Below, piece by piece: positions 1 to 5,892 of a stretch of DNA of 13,164 bases. Source of the DNA: Thiohalospira sp051745535 (GTDB lineage: Bacteria; Pseudomonadota; Gammaproteobacteria; Thiohalospirales; Thiohalospiraceae); assembly GCA_051745535.1 (NCBI GenBank), contig JBNJED010000037.1, positions 1 to 13,164 of the forward strand, read 5' to 3'. Position numbers and translations under genes: made by a program. The notes beneath the pieces are model-generated. The model was not told where the DNA came from. It saw nothing but the letters and a program-made list of their open reading frames with translations, and searched no databases. Every line of letters begins with the position of its first letter. The first letter of the stretch is position 1.

Positions 1-81
1 GAGCGGTTTTCGAACCTCCCCCTGCGCTCGGCCACCGAGGATCAGATCGTCGCGGCGATTCTGGGGGTGCCTTCGACTTAG
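1..81 (+). CDS. C-terminal end of an unidentified protein (5' partial)
   Basis: The frame starting at base 1 is open to a TAG at 79-81 and encodes the last 26 residues of a protein, including the stretch LPLRSATEDQIVAAILGV. Codon usage is GC-rich like the rest of the window, and the stop is followed by a change to non-coding, hairpin-rich DNA. I do not recognise the family from so short a tail. It could also be a chance open frame at the window edge, but the amphipathic ending is protein-like. Confidence 0.5.
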   Translation, partial: ERFSNLPLRSATEDQIVAAILGVPST

Positions 82-177
82 CGCTGCAGGCCTGCGGTGC
101 CGGGAGAGTGGTTCGCCCTCAGTACGTGACATCCACCCCAGTAGTGCACCGCCCGGGAAGTGTCGAAGGTCATGACG

Positions 178-193
178 ATGGCAATCCTTCCTT
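178..193 (+). other. Predicted guide segment of the IscB omegaRNA
   Basis: In characterised IscB systems the guide of about 16 nt lies at the 5' end of the omegaRNA, immediately before the first scaffold stem, and derives from DNA just outside the left end of the element. The first strong stem of the leader begins at 194, so the guide is predicted as atggcaatccttcctt (178-193). The exact RNA 5' end cannot be read from sequence, so the boundaries may be off by several bases. Confidence 0.4.
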
Positions 194-459
194 GTTGTGT
201 CGCGGTCTCCGAGGACTTCTTCCGTCATCCGTGACGGCTGAAGCCCTCGGACACAACCAGCCCGAGCCCTCTCCGGAGGGCTACGGTCGATCGGAATAGA
301 TAGGCACTCCGGGGTGCTCTTCCAGCCCCGGACCCTGCGGGCAGGGATCATGAGACCGAAGGACCGTGAGGGTCGAAGGTCTCTGCCGAAAACCCGGTCG
401 GCCCTGGGCGAGGAAGCCTGAACCGGCCCCTCGGGGCCGAGAAGCGGAGGTAACTCCCA
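194..459 (+). ncRNA. Candidate omegaRNA scaffold for IscB
   Basis: This gene-free leader directly upstream of iscB folds into consecutive strong stems. Stem 1 pairs gttgtgtc (194-201) with gacacaac (250-257) and holds nested stems 209-214/245-250, 216-219/240-243 and 222-227/232-237. Further hairpins are agccct/agggct (265-270/277-282), 304-307/314-317, ccctg/caggg (333-337/342-346), gagacc/ggtctc (352-357/378-383) with inner gacc/ggtc and symmetric gaa/gaa loops, and a GC stem at 424-429/434-439 just before the iscB ribosome-binding site. Position, strand, length (about 265 nt) and multi-stem form match known IscB omegaRNAs. A ccggt/accgg pairing (394-398 with 422-426) could form a pseudoknot. 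No covariation could be tested. Confidence 0.78.
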
Positions 460-1806
460 ATGCAGCAACAGCGCGTGTTCGTGCAGGACCCGGAGGGGAA
501 CCCCCTCATGCCGTGCCATCCGGCCCGAGCCCGGTGGCTCCTGCGGGCCGGCCGGGCCAGGGTGGTCCGGCGCGTCCCTTTCACGGTCCAGGTCCTTGAC
601 CGGGACCCGAAAGACTCCGCCGTCCAGCCGGTGAGTCTGCGCCTCGACCCCGGAGCCAAGACGACCGGCGTGGCCCTGGTCGCCGAAGGCGAACGGGGTG
701 CCCGGGTCGTCTGGGCGGCGGAGCTCACCCACCGGAGCCAGGCCATCCGGGCGCGGATAACGGACCGGCGCATGTACCGTCGAGGCCGACGCTCTCGCAA
801 GACCCGCCACCGGGCGCCTCGGTTCGACAACCGCACCCGGCCCGAAGGCTGGCTGCCGCCATCCCTCCGGTCCCGGGTGGACAACACCCGGACCTGGGCC
901 GAGCGGCTGGCCGCTCGGGCGCCGGTCAGTACCGTGGTCGTGGAAACCACCCGCTTCGATGTCCACGCCCTGTCGGCGGGGAAGCCGCTGTCCGGGGTGG
1001 AGTACCAGCAGGGCACCCTCCAGAGTTGGGAGTTGCGGGAATACCTGCTCTACCGGCACAACCACACTTGCGCCTATTGCCAAGGCGAGAGTCGGGATCC
1101 GGTGCTGGAGATTGAGCACGTCCAGCCTCGCAGTCGAGGCGGCAGTGATCGCGTCGCCAACCTCGTCATCGCCTGCCGGACCTGCAACACCGCCAAGGGC
1201 AACCGCACCCCGGGCGAGTGGGCGGCAGCCCTGGGTCGAACGAAGCTCGACCAGGCCCGGGCGAAGGCGGCCTTAGCCATCGAGGCCGGCAAGCGGCCAA
1301 CTTTGCGGGATGCCGCCGCCATGAATGCCTCCCGGTATGCCGTGGGCCGGGCCGTAAAGATCCTGGGACTGCCCGTGACCTTCACCAGCGGCGGCCGCAC
1401 CAAGGCCAACCGGAGTAGTCAGGACTACCCGAAGGCCCACTGGATCGACGCCGCCTGTACCGGCCCCGAGGGCGGGAAGGTCTCCCTCAACCCCGAGGCC
1501 CCGGTCCTGTCCATCACCGCCACCGGCCGAGGCCAGCGCCGGGTCACCAAGCCTGACCGCTACGGCTTCCCTCGCGGGGCCGCGGGGCGCGTGAAGCGCG
1601 TCCAGGGCCTCCAGACCGGCGACCGAGTGCGGGCCGTGGTGCCCCGAGGCCGGTACCGGGGCACCCATGTAGGTCGCGTGGCCGGCGTCCGCGCCGATGG
1701 CCGGATGGATGTGGCCACGACCCGCCAGAAGTTCACGACCACCGCGGCCCGGCTCACCCGCCTCCAGGCCGCCGATGGCTACCACTACGAAGGGGCGGGC
1801 TTGTGA
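460..1806 (+). CDS. iscB: IscB RNA-guided nuclease (RuvC/HNH)
   Basis: 448 residues, a usual IscB size. Domains in order: the N-terminal PLMP domain (PLMP at 15-18), RuvC-I with D63 in LRLDPGAKTTGVAL, an arginine-rich bridge helix (about 97-126), RuvC-II with E162 in VVVETTRFD, an HNH domain (about 199-250) with a Cys4 zinc cluster (C204, C207, C239, C242) and catalytic H220 in EIEHVQPRSRGG, RuvC-III with H327 and D330 in AHWIDAAC, and a basic C-terminal target-adjacent-motif/RNA-interacting region. All expected catalytic residues are present, so the enzyme looks active. IscB proteins are omegaRNA-guided DNA nucleases of IS200/IS605-like elements and are ancestral to Cas9. The ATG at 460 has GGAGG at 446-450. 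No TnpA gene is seen, so this is a solo or non-autonomous copy. Confidence 0.95.
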   Translation: MQQQRVFVQDPEGNPLMPCHPARARWLLRAGRARVVRRVPFTVQVLDRDPKDSAVQPVSLRLDPGAKTTGVALVAEGERGARVVWAAELTHRSQAIRARITDRRMYRRGRRSRKTRHRAPRFDNRTRPEGWLPPSLRSRVDNTRTWAERLAARAPVSTVVVETTRFDVHALSAGKPLSGVEYQQGTLQSWELREYLLYRHNHTCAYCQGESRDPVLEIEHVQPRSRGGSDRVANLVIACRTCNTAKGNRTPGEWAAALGRTKLDQARAKAALAIEAGKRPTLRDAAAMNASRYAVGRAVKILGLPVTFTSGGRTKANRSSQDYPKAHWIDAACTGPEGGKVSLNPEAPVLSITATGRGQRRVTKPDRYGFPRGAAGRVKRVQGLQTGDRVRAVVPRGRYRGTHVGRVAGVRADGRMDVATTRQKFTTTAARLTRLQAADGYHYEGAGL

Positions 1807-1866
1807 CCGACCGCGACGAGACACCTCCCGGCGCACGACCTCCTGCTCCGCGCCGCTTCGCAGATC

Positions 1867-1886
1867 GGTCGGCGGGTCCGCCGACC
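1867..1886. repeat. Perfect GC-rich hairpin downstream of iscB
   Basis: The sequence ggtcggcgg-gt-ccgccgacc is a perfect inverted repeat 60 bp after the iscB stop. No T-tract follows, so a Rho-independent terminator is not well supported. It could be a stem in the right end of the IscB element, which TnpA-type transposases recognise as hairpins, or a transcript-end hairpin. Confidence 0.4.
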
Positions 1887-1947
1887 TCCTTGTCGGCGTC
1901 CGTGGTGGATGGGCTTCGAGCATGGCCCGCGCCATTGTGTATCACCA

Positions 1948-1980
1948 AAGGCCACTTTGCTAATTACAAAGAGCGGCCTT
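1948..1980. repeat. Imperfect palindrome in AT-richer patch, possible element right end
   Basis: aaggcc (1948-1953) pairs with ggcctt (1975-1980) and ctttg (1955-1959) with caaag (1967-1971), around a ctaatta loop, with an unpaired A on one arm and AGC on the other. The stretch from about 1930 to 2050 is clearly AT-richer than the iscB region and marks a change of sequence origin. A bulged hairpin of this kind resembles the subterminal hairpins of IS200/IS605 elements. A related segment, ggccctttttt...aaaggcc, lies at 2021-2044. Confidence 0.35.
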
Positions 1981-2061
1981 GCCCATCCGTTAACGTCAAG
2001 GTTGCTTGTGTCCCATGTAAGGCCCTTTTTTGAACACAAAGGCCATCCAGAGTGGATTTAC

Positions 2062-2185
2062 CCCGTTTCCTCGGACACCTTGAGCTCGCTCGGGGAGAGT
2101 GTGGCCGCTGAGCCGAATCCCGTCCATAATCGGCTCATGTAATGATTCGATTATGATGGTGTTCGGCTCATGTGCCTTTGGGAGC
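2062..2185 (+). repeat. Left copy (A) of a 124-bp direct repeat: duplicated fic leader
   Basis: Aligns without gaps to 2936-3059, with about 17 mismatches counted by eye (roughly 86% identity). The longest exact shared block is atcccgtccataatcggct plus cat. The copy spans the fic upstream region and the first five codons, then similarity stops abruptly at 2185. It lies on the far side of the toxin-antitoxin cassette from the intact fic gene. Confidence 0.85.
2109..2171. promoter_or_regulatory. Candidate operator: TGAGCCGA/TCGGCTCA half-sites, copy A
   Basis: An 8-bp inverted repeat, TGAGCCGA (2109-2116) and TCGGCTCA (2130-2137), is followed by a direct TCGGCTCAT copy at 2163-2171, 33 bp (about three helical turns) after the second half-site. 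A second palindrome ataatcg...cgattat lies between. The arrangement suggests binding by a dimeric regulator at the vestigial fic start. The regulator is unknown. Confidence 0.4.
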
Positions 2186-2211
2186 GGTCCCTTCGGGAAC
2201 GGCTTGGGTGA
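2170..2211 (+). pseudogene. Vestigial fic start (13-codon stub)
   Basis: The ATG at 2170 occupies the same place in repeat copy A as the fic ATG in copy B. It opens MCLWERSLRERLG and then a stop at 2209-2211, against MSLWEHPDW in the intact gene. The first codons are homologous (M-x-LWE) and the remainder is unrelated. It is a remnant of a duplicated or disrupted fic gene, unlikely to encode a functional peptide. Confidence 0.65.
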
Positions 2212-2287
2212 TGGGCATATGCCTGGACCGGGTAGGGCTGCGGGAAGGGGTAGCTGATGAGCAGAGGGAGGAGGCGGGGTTGGGTGT

Positions 2288-2608
2288 TTACTTCAGGAAC
2301 TTCCGATTGGCCTCTCTGCGGTTTTTCGCGGCCTTGTAAAAGTTCTCGTGCGGAGCGATGTTCATAAGGGTGAGGATGAGCCTGCCCTCGTCCCATGCGT
2401 ATCCGAGCAGAACCTCTTGACCATCCAGCTTGAATTTATGGACCCAGAGGTGGGAGAGATCGCCTCGCTTGCGTGTGCCCAACTCCGGGTCGTCGATGAT
2501 CCGGCCAATTTCCTCGTCCACCCGTTCTTTGTGGCCTTCGCTGAGGCGTTTGAAGGCCTTTCTGAAGGTCGGAGTCTGCTGGACCTTAATCTCGCTGTCT
2601 GCGCACAT
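2288..2608 (-). CDS. ParE/RelE-like type II toxin
   Basis: 106 residues, close to the size of the ParE-like toxin family that pairs with ParD-like antitoxins. The alpha-alpha-beta toxin pattern is visible: a helix with FRKAFKRLSEGHKERVDEEI (15-34), then DPELGTRKRGDLSHLWVHKF (40-59), two beta strands (EVLLGYAWDEGRLILTLMNI, 65-84), and the terminal APHENFYKAAKN. Members of this superfamily inhibit gyrase (ParE) or cleave mRNA (RelE); which applies here cannot be told. The ATG at 2608 is chosen because GGGGAGG precedes it by about 10 nt. The start overlaps the antitoxin end by 23 bp, so the two are co-translated. The longer in-frame upstream extension is a shadow of the antitoxin gene. Confidence 0.85.
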   Translation of the reverse strand: MCADSEIKVQQTPTFRKAFKRLSEGHKERVDEEIGRIIDDPELGTRKRGDLSHLWVHKFKLDGQEVLLGYAWDEGRLILTLMNIAPHENFYKAAKNRREANRKFLK

Positions 2609-2813
2609 AGTCCTCGACCTCCCCGGCGTCGAGTTCCGCGGTTGCGAGCAGGGCCTCCTTGATGAACTCGTAGGGCAGTTCGGGGTTTTCCTCGGCAATG
2701 CGACCAATCTGGGCCCAGTGCTCGATCTGCTTTGGCACGGAACGGTGGTTGGCATTGGCGTAGACCTGCGCATTCTGGACGAACCGTTCATCCATGCGGA
2801 CGCTCTTGGCCAT
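2586..2813 (-). CDS. ParD-like antitoxin
   Basis: 75 residues. MAKSVRMDERFVQNAQVYANANHRSVPKQIEHWAQIGRI-type sequence fits the ParD-like antitoxin family: an N-terminal DNA-binding strand-helix-helix with the hallmark HRSVPKQIEHWA (about 23-34), then NPELPYEFIKEAL and an acidic C-terminal tail (ELDAGEVEDYV) expected to wrap the toxin. The ATG at 2813 has AGAGGA about 6 nt upstream. The antitoxin is upstream of and overlaps the toxin, the usual order for autoregulated modules. A palindrome 56 bp upstream is a candidate operator. Confidence 0.87.
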   Translation of the reverse strand: MAKSVRMDERFVQNAQVYANANHRSVPKQIEHWAQIGRIAEENPELPYEFIKEALLATAELDAGEVEDYVRRQRD

Positions 2814-2868
2814 GATGGTCCTCTCTATAGAAGCGGATAGAATGTGGCCGCGCGCGATTAAAAGTCGC

Positions 2869-2883
2869 ACAATGGCGTATTGT
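2869..2883. promoter_or_regulatory. Candidate TA operator palindrome ACAAT-N5-ATTGT
   Basis: acaatggcgtattgt is a perfect 5-bp inverted repeat with a 5-bp spacer, upstream of the antitoxin start on the minus strand. Type II antitoxins normally repress their own promoter by binding such palindromes. No convincing -10/-35 pair was identified next to it. Confidence 0.4.
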
Positions 2884-2935
2884 ATGGCACCCGGCTGGGT
2901 GGTGGAAGGGTGTCCTGCGGAGGATTTGGAGTTGA

Positions 2936-3059
2936 CCCGTTTCCTCGGAGACCTTGAGCTGGCTCGAGAAGAGTGTGGTGGCTTAGCCGGATCCCGTCCA
3001 TAATCGGCTCATATCCTGATTCGATTGGAGTGGTGTTCGGCTCATGTCCCTCTGGGAGC
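2936..3059 (+). repeat. Right copy (B) of the 124-bp direct repeat: intact fic leader
   Basis: Gapless partner of 2062-2185, covering 108 bp upstream of fic and its first five codons. The two copies bracket about 750 bp containing the whole toxin-antitoxin cassette. Copy B is assumed to be the functional one because it leads into the full fic gene. It keeps tcggctcat twice (3004-3012, 3037-3045) at the same 33-bp spacing, the second covering the ATG. Confidence 0.85.
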
Positions 3060-4174
3060 ACCCCGACTGGCCCGCTTTCCGCTGGGATCCCGCCACTCTG
3101 CAGCCGCGGCTGGATGCCGTGCGCCTGGCCCAGGGGCGGTTGCTTGGCCAGTCCGAGGCCGTGCTGGGTGAGCAGGAGCAGGCAATCGAGATCGACGCGC
3201 TGGTCCGGAATGCCATGCAGACCAGCGAGATCGAGGGAGAGCATCTGGCGGTGGTCTCGGTGCGCTCCTCGGTGGCCCGCCGGCTGGGTCTCGAGCGCGG
3301 CGGGAGCCCCGATCGCTCCACCGCGCAGACCGATGCCCTGGCGGCGCTCCTCGTGGAGGCGACCCGCCATCCGGAGCGGCCGCTGACCCGCGCCATGCTC
3401 TGCCAGTGGCAGGCGGCCCTGTTCCCGGAGGGCCCGGGCGTGGTCTCGCCCATCCGGGTCGGTGAGCTTCGTGGGGAGCAGCCCATGCAGGTGGTCTCCG
3501 GGCGTATCGACCGTCCCCGGATCCACTTCGAGGCGCCGCCGCGCTCCCGGCTGGAGGGGGAGCTGGACGCCTTCCTGGCCTGGTTCAATGCACCGCCGGT
3601 GGGGCTGGATGGCCTGCTCCGCGCCGGGATCGCCCATCTCTGGCTGATCACGCTCCATCCCTTCGACGACGGCAATGGCCGCGTGACTCGAGCGGTGACC
3701 GACCGTGCGCTGGCGCAGGCGGAGGGGCGGAGCATCCGGCTCTACGCCCTGAGTGCGGCCATCATGGAGCAGCGTCGGGACTACTATGGCCAGCTCGAAC
3801 GGGTCCAGCAGGGCGATCTCGACATCACCGCCTGGTTGCAGTGGTTCCTGGAAGCCCTGGAACGCTCCCTGGAGCAGGCACTGGGGCGGGTAGGCCGGGT
3901 CCTGGAGAAGGCGCGGTTCTGGCAGCGCCACGCCGGCACCATCCTCCATGAGCGCCAGGTCCGGGCGCTGAATCGTCTGCTGGATCGCGAGGAGGGAGAT
4001 TTCCCCGGCGGCATCAATGCCAGCCAGTATGGGGCCCTGGCGAAGGTCAGCAAGGCCACCGCGACGCGGGATCTTACCGACCTGTTGGAGAAGGGCTGCC
4101 TGTACCGCCTGCCGGGTGGGGGGCGGAGTACCCGGTACGAGGTTGCGATGGCCCCGGCATTATCCGGAATCTGA
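3044..4174 (+). CDS. fic: Fic-family protein adenylyltransferase, class II
   Basis: 376 residues. Fic enzymes transfer AMP to target hydroxyl side chains. The N-terminus WEHPDWPAFRWD (4-15) marks the DUF4172-type Fic N-terminal domain. The inhibitory-helix motif (S/T)xxxE(G/N) is present as T60-E64-G65 (TSEIEG), so the protein is class II, with autoinhibition in cis. The catalytic Fic motif is complete: H205-PFDDGNGR-VTR216. The C-terminal 325-368 region (NASQYGALAKVSKATATRDLTDLLEKG) is a winged helix that may bind DNA, consistent with autoregulation. The ATG at 3044 aligns with family starts, but the nearest GGAG (3027-3030) is 13 nt away, so initiation may be weak or controlled by the overlapping TCGGCTCAT element. 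Convergent with the HTH-FW gene. Confidence 0.93.
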   Translation: MSLWEHPDWPAFRWDPATLQPRLDAVRLAQGRLLGQSEAVLGEQEQAIEIDALVRNAMQTSEIEGEHLAVVSVRSSVARRLGLERGGSPDRSTAQTDALAALLVEATRHPERPLTRAMLCQWQAALFPEGPGVVSPIRVGELRGEQPMQVVSGRIDRPRIHFEAPPRSRLEGELDAFLAWFNAPPVGLDGLLRAGIAHLWLITLHPFDDGNGRVTRAVTDRALAQAEGRSIRLYALSAAIMEQRRDYYGQLERVQQGDLDITAWLQWFLEALERSLEQALGRVGRVLEKARFWQRHAGTILHERQVRALNRLLDREEGDFPGGINASQYGALAKVSKATATRDLTDLLEKGCLYRLPGGGRSTRYEVAMAPALSGI

Positions 4175-4214
4175 GACCGGCTCTCGAGCAAGAGTCATCC
4201 CGGACCGTCTCCGG

Positions 4215-4889
4215 CTACAAGCCCGGTTCCTCCCCGGAAGTAGCAGTGGGAGCCACCACCTCTACGCGGATCCAGAGTCCAGTTGCATCCGGGAAACAGA
4301 TCCGCCCCTCCGCATCCACCATCTTCCAGTAGGAAACCACGGCGCCGGGCATCGGTGGGGCGATAAAATCGGCGGCGATCTCGGCCGTCTCTCCCGGGGT
4401 CGTATCCGGCACCGGCACCTCCTGGGATACCGGTTGCAGGGGCGGCGCTACTGAAAGCTGATCCCCTTGCCGGGTAAATACCTCCAGGGTCTCGTCCATG
4501 CAGCGTAATCTGCGTCCCTCCCACGGCACGGTCCCGATGTTCTGCACTGACCAGATCTTGCGCAGCGGTTCGTTAATCAGTACCAATGTATTGTCCGCAT
4601 AGGTCACATCACGAACAAAAGAACTCTGGTCACCGGCCAGGGGGGAGCCCTCGCTGACGGGGACCTCCGCAAAGAGATAACGCAATAACAACAGCGGATG
4701 CACGTCCAGCGCCGTTGCTACGGCGACCACCGTCTGCAGGCTGGGATACTGCTTTCCATCCCGCCAGAACTCGTAGAGGGTCTGCCGGCCGATGTTGGCT
4801 CGGCGGCACACCTGCGTCAGGCTGAGGCCGAGTTCCCGAGCGCGGCGGCGGATGAACTCCTCAAGCGGGCTGCTTGTGGTTCCGGACAC
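4215..4889 (-). CDS. XRE-type HTH protein with C-terminal NBR1-like four-tryptophan (FW) Ig domain
   Basis: 224 residues from a GTG at 4889, chosen because AAGGAG precedes it by 6 nt; ATG (4937) and TTG (4949) alternatives lack a comparable site. Residues 8-72 form a Cro/CI-like helix-turn-helix (LGLSLTQVCRRANIGRQTLYEFWRDG). Residues about 89-213 match the Ig-like domain first described in NBR1, with four spaced tryptophans W113, W123, W188 and W206 in KIWSVQNIGTVPW, SYWKM and TGLWIRVEV. Linker 141-163 is Gln/Pro/Val-rich. In eukaryotes the FW domain mediates protein binding in selective autophagy receptors; in bacteria its role is mostly unknown. This is probably a cytoplasmic regulator whose FW domain senses a partner. 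Divergent from the OsmC-like gene. Confidence 0.82.
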   Translation of the reverse strand: MSGTTSSPLEEFIRRRARELGLSLTQVCRRANIGRQTLYEFWRDGKQYPSLQTVVAVATALDVHPLLLLRYLFAEVPVSEGSPLAGDQSSFVRDVTYADNTLVLINEPLRKIWSVQNIGTVPWEGRRLRCMDETLEVFTRQGDQLSVAPPLQPVSQEVPVPDTTPGETAEIAADFIAPPMPGAVVSYWKMVDAEGRICFPDATGLWIRVEVVAPTATSGEEPGL

Positions 4890-4979
4890 GGGGGACTCCT
4901 TTCCACAGCCCCTGAGCCATTGGCGCGGGCGTGCCATTCCGCGAGGCAATAGGGCTCGGGGGGAATAATGTCATCAAAT

Positions 4980-4992
4980 CAATACGGGATTG
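4980..4992. promoter_or_regulatory. Palindrome CAAT-N5-ATTG in the divergent intergenic region
   Basis: caatacgggattg lies between the HTH-FW gene and the OsmC-like gene in an AT-richer 194-bp intergenic region. It is a possible operator for the HTH protein acting on one or both divergent genes. The half-sites are short, so it could arise by chance. Confidence 0.3.
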
Positions 4993-5083
4993 TACTAGTT
5001 CTGTCCATTGCTGCGGTGAGTCGAAGCGCCATGGGGGACATGACAGGTAGAGTAAGAGTGCCATTCGCCACGAGGAGGCCGCC

Positions 5084-5500
5084 ATGGCAGCCGTGGAATA
5101 CCGCATCGAGGTCGAGCGCATCGACGAGCAGGGCAGCGTCGCCCGGACCGATACCACCGAGCTGGTACTGGATACGGCCAAGGGCGGGCGCGATGATGCC
5201 CTCGCTCCGCCGGAGCTGCTGCTGGCCTCCCTGGGGGCGTGCATGGTCCGGGGGATCCAGCGGGTGCGTCCGCTGGTGGGCTTCGAGCTGGAGGGGGCAA
5301 CCATCGCCCTGCACGCGGTCCGACGGGACGATCCGCCCGGTATCGAGTCCATCGACTACGATATCGCCATCCGCGGCGATGCCGACGAGGACCAGCTGGA
5401 ACTGATCCATACCAACCTGCGCCGCTTCAGTACCATCTACAACACCATCGCCGCCGGGACCCACCTGGACGGCGTGGTGCGGCGGGCGGAGGGCGGCTAG
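5084..5500 (+). CDS. OsmC-family protein
   Basis: 138 residues, the usual OsmC/Ohr length. These small homodimeric proteins reduce organic hydroperoxides with a cysteine pair; many paralogues have unknown roles. The core helix signature PPELLLASLGACMVRGIQ (42-59) is clear, with E44 and peroxidatic-type C53. The second conserved cysteine is replaced: the corresponding segment is RRFSTIYNTIAAG (113-125), with Ser116 where the resolving Cys usually sits, so a classical two-Cys peroxidase cycle is unlikely. The ATG at 5084 has GAGGAGG 5 nt upstream. The gene stands alone, divergent from the HTH-FW gene, with no operon partner on its strand until the BCCT gene about 390 bp downstream. Confidence 0.88.
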   Translation: MAAVEYRIEVERIDEQGSVARTDTTELVLDTAKGGRDDALAPPELLLASLGACMVRGIQRVRPLVGFELEGATIALHAVRRDDPPGIESIDYDIAIRGDADEDQLELIHTNLRRFSTIYNTIAAGTHLDGVVRRAEGG

Positions 5501-5535
5501 GCGGACCGGCCGTGCCCCGTTCCCGGGCTGCGGCC

Positions 5536-5766
5536 CTATACACGGTACCTTGCGGCCCGCTCGGCCAGTACCCGGGCGAGCTCTTCCAGGGTCTCGCCTT
5601 CCCCCGCATCCCGCCGGAAGGTGGGGAGTGGCCGGGGTTCGTTCAGGGCGATGCCGCGGAGTTCCGCCGGGACCCCGCCGTCTGTCCACCAGAGGGCGCC
5701 GGCGGCCACCAGGGCGATGGTCAGGGCCAGAGCCAGCAGGAGGGGATGGGGTTGCACGGGCGGCAT
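5536..5766 (-). CDS. Small single-pass membrane protein, SCO-like N-terminus
   Basis: 76 residues from an ATG at 5766 (weak AAGG 3 nt upstream). A short basic/polar N-terminus precedes a hydrophobic helix, LLLALALTIALVAAGALWW (about 9-27), then a short outside segment with RGIALNEPRPLPTF. That last stretch resembles the region just before the thioredoxin fold in SCO1/SenC copper chaperones, but here the protein ends about 30 residues later with no CxxxC. It could be a truncated sco gene or an independent small membrane protein. It is convergent with the OsmC-like gene and divergent from the BCCT transporter. An in-frame GTG at 5811 would add 15 residues but has no ribosome-binding site. Confidence 0.5.
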   Translation of the reverse strand: MPPVQPHPLLLALALTIALVAAGALWWTDGGVPAELRGIALNEPRPLPTFRRDAGEGETLEELARVLAERAARYRV

Positions 5767-5892
5767 GAACCTTGTGGCGAAACCCCCCAATTGTGCTAGC
5801 GTAAATACCACCCGTACCAGGGGGTATCGCCGGACCCGGATTCCCGCAATGCCCCGCTGACCCCACAGGCAGCCCTCTCAAGGAGCTTCTCC

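Larger units (their letters stand above)
1807..2287. other. Gene-free stretch between iscB and the toxin gene
   Basis: I see no coding region here. It holds the GC hairpin at 1867-1886, the AT-richer palindromes at 1948-2044, the left copy of the fic leader repeat (2062-2185) with its 13-codon stub, and a G-rich tail (2215-2280) before the toxin stop. The probable right boundary of the IscB element falls between about 1890 and 1980. Confidence 0.6.

Noticed and set aside
108..299. 63-codon plus-strand frame in the iscB leader
   Set aside because: It lies across nested RNA stems and has no protein-like pattern or convincing start; the structured-RNA reading explains the region better.
4175..4214. 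Possible bidirectional terminator between fic and the HTH-FW gene
   Set aside because: gagac...gtctc and ctct...agag pairings exist but are short and bulged, without a T-tract on either strand.
5772..5807. Promoter-like TTGTGG with GCTAGC/TAGCGT before the BCCT gene
   Set aside because: The -10 match is poor and the spacing ambiguous (16-19 bp), so no promoter was called.
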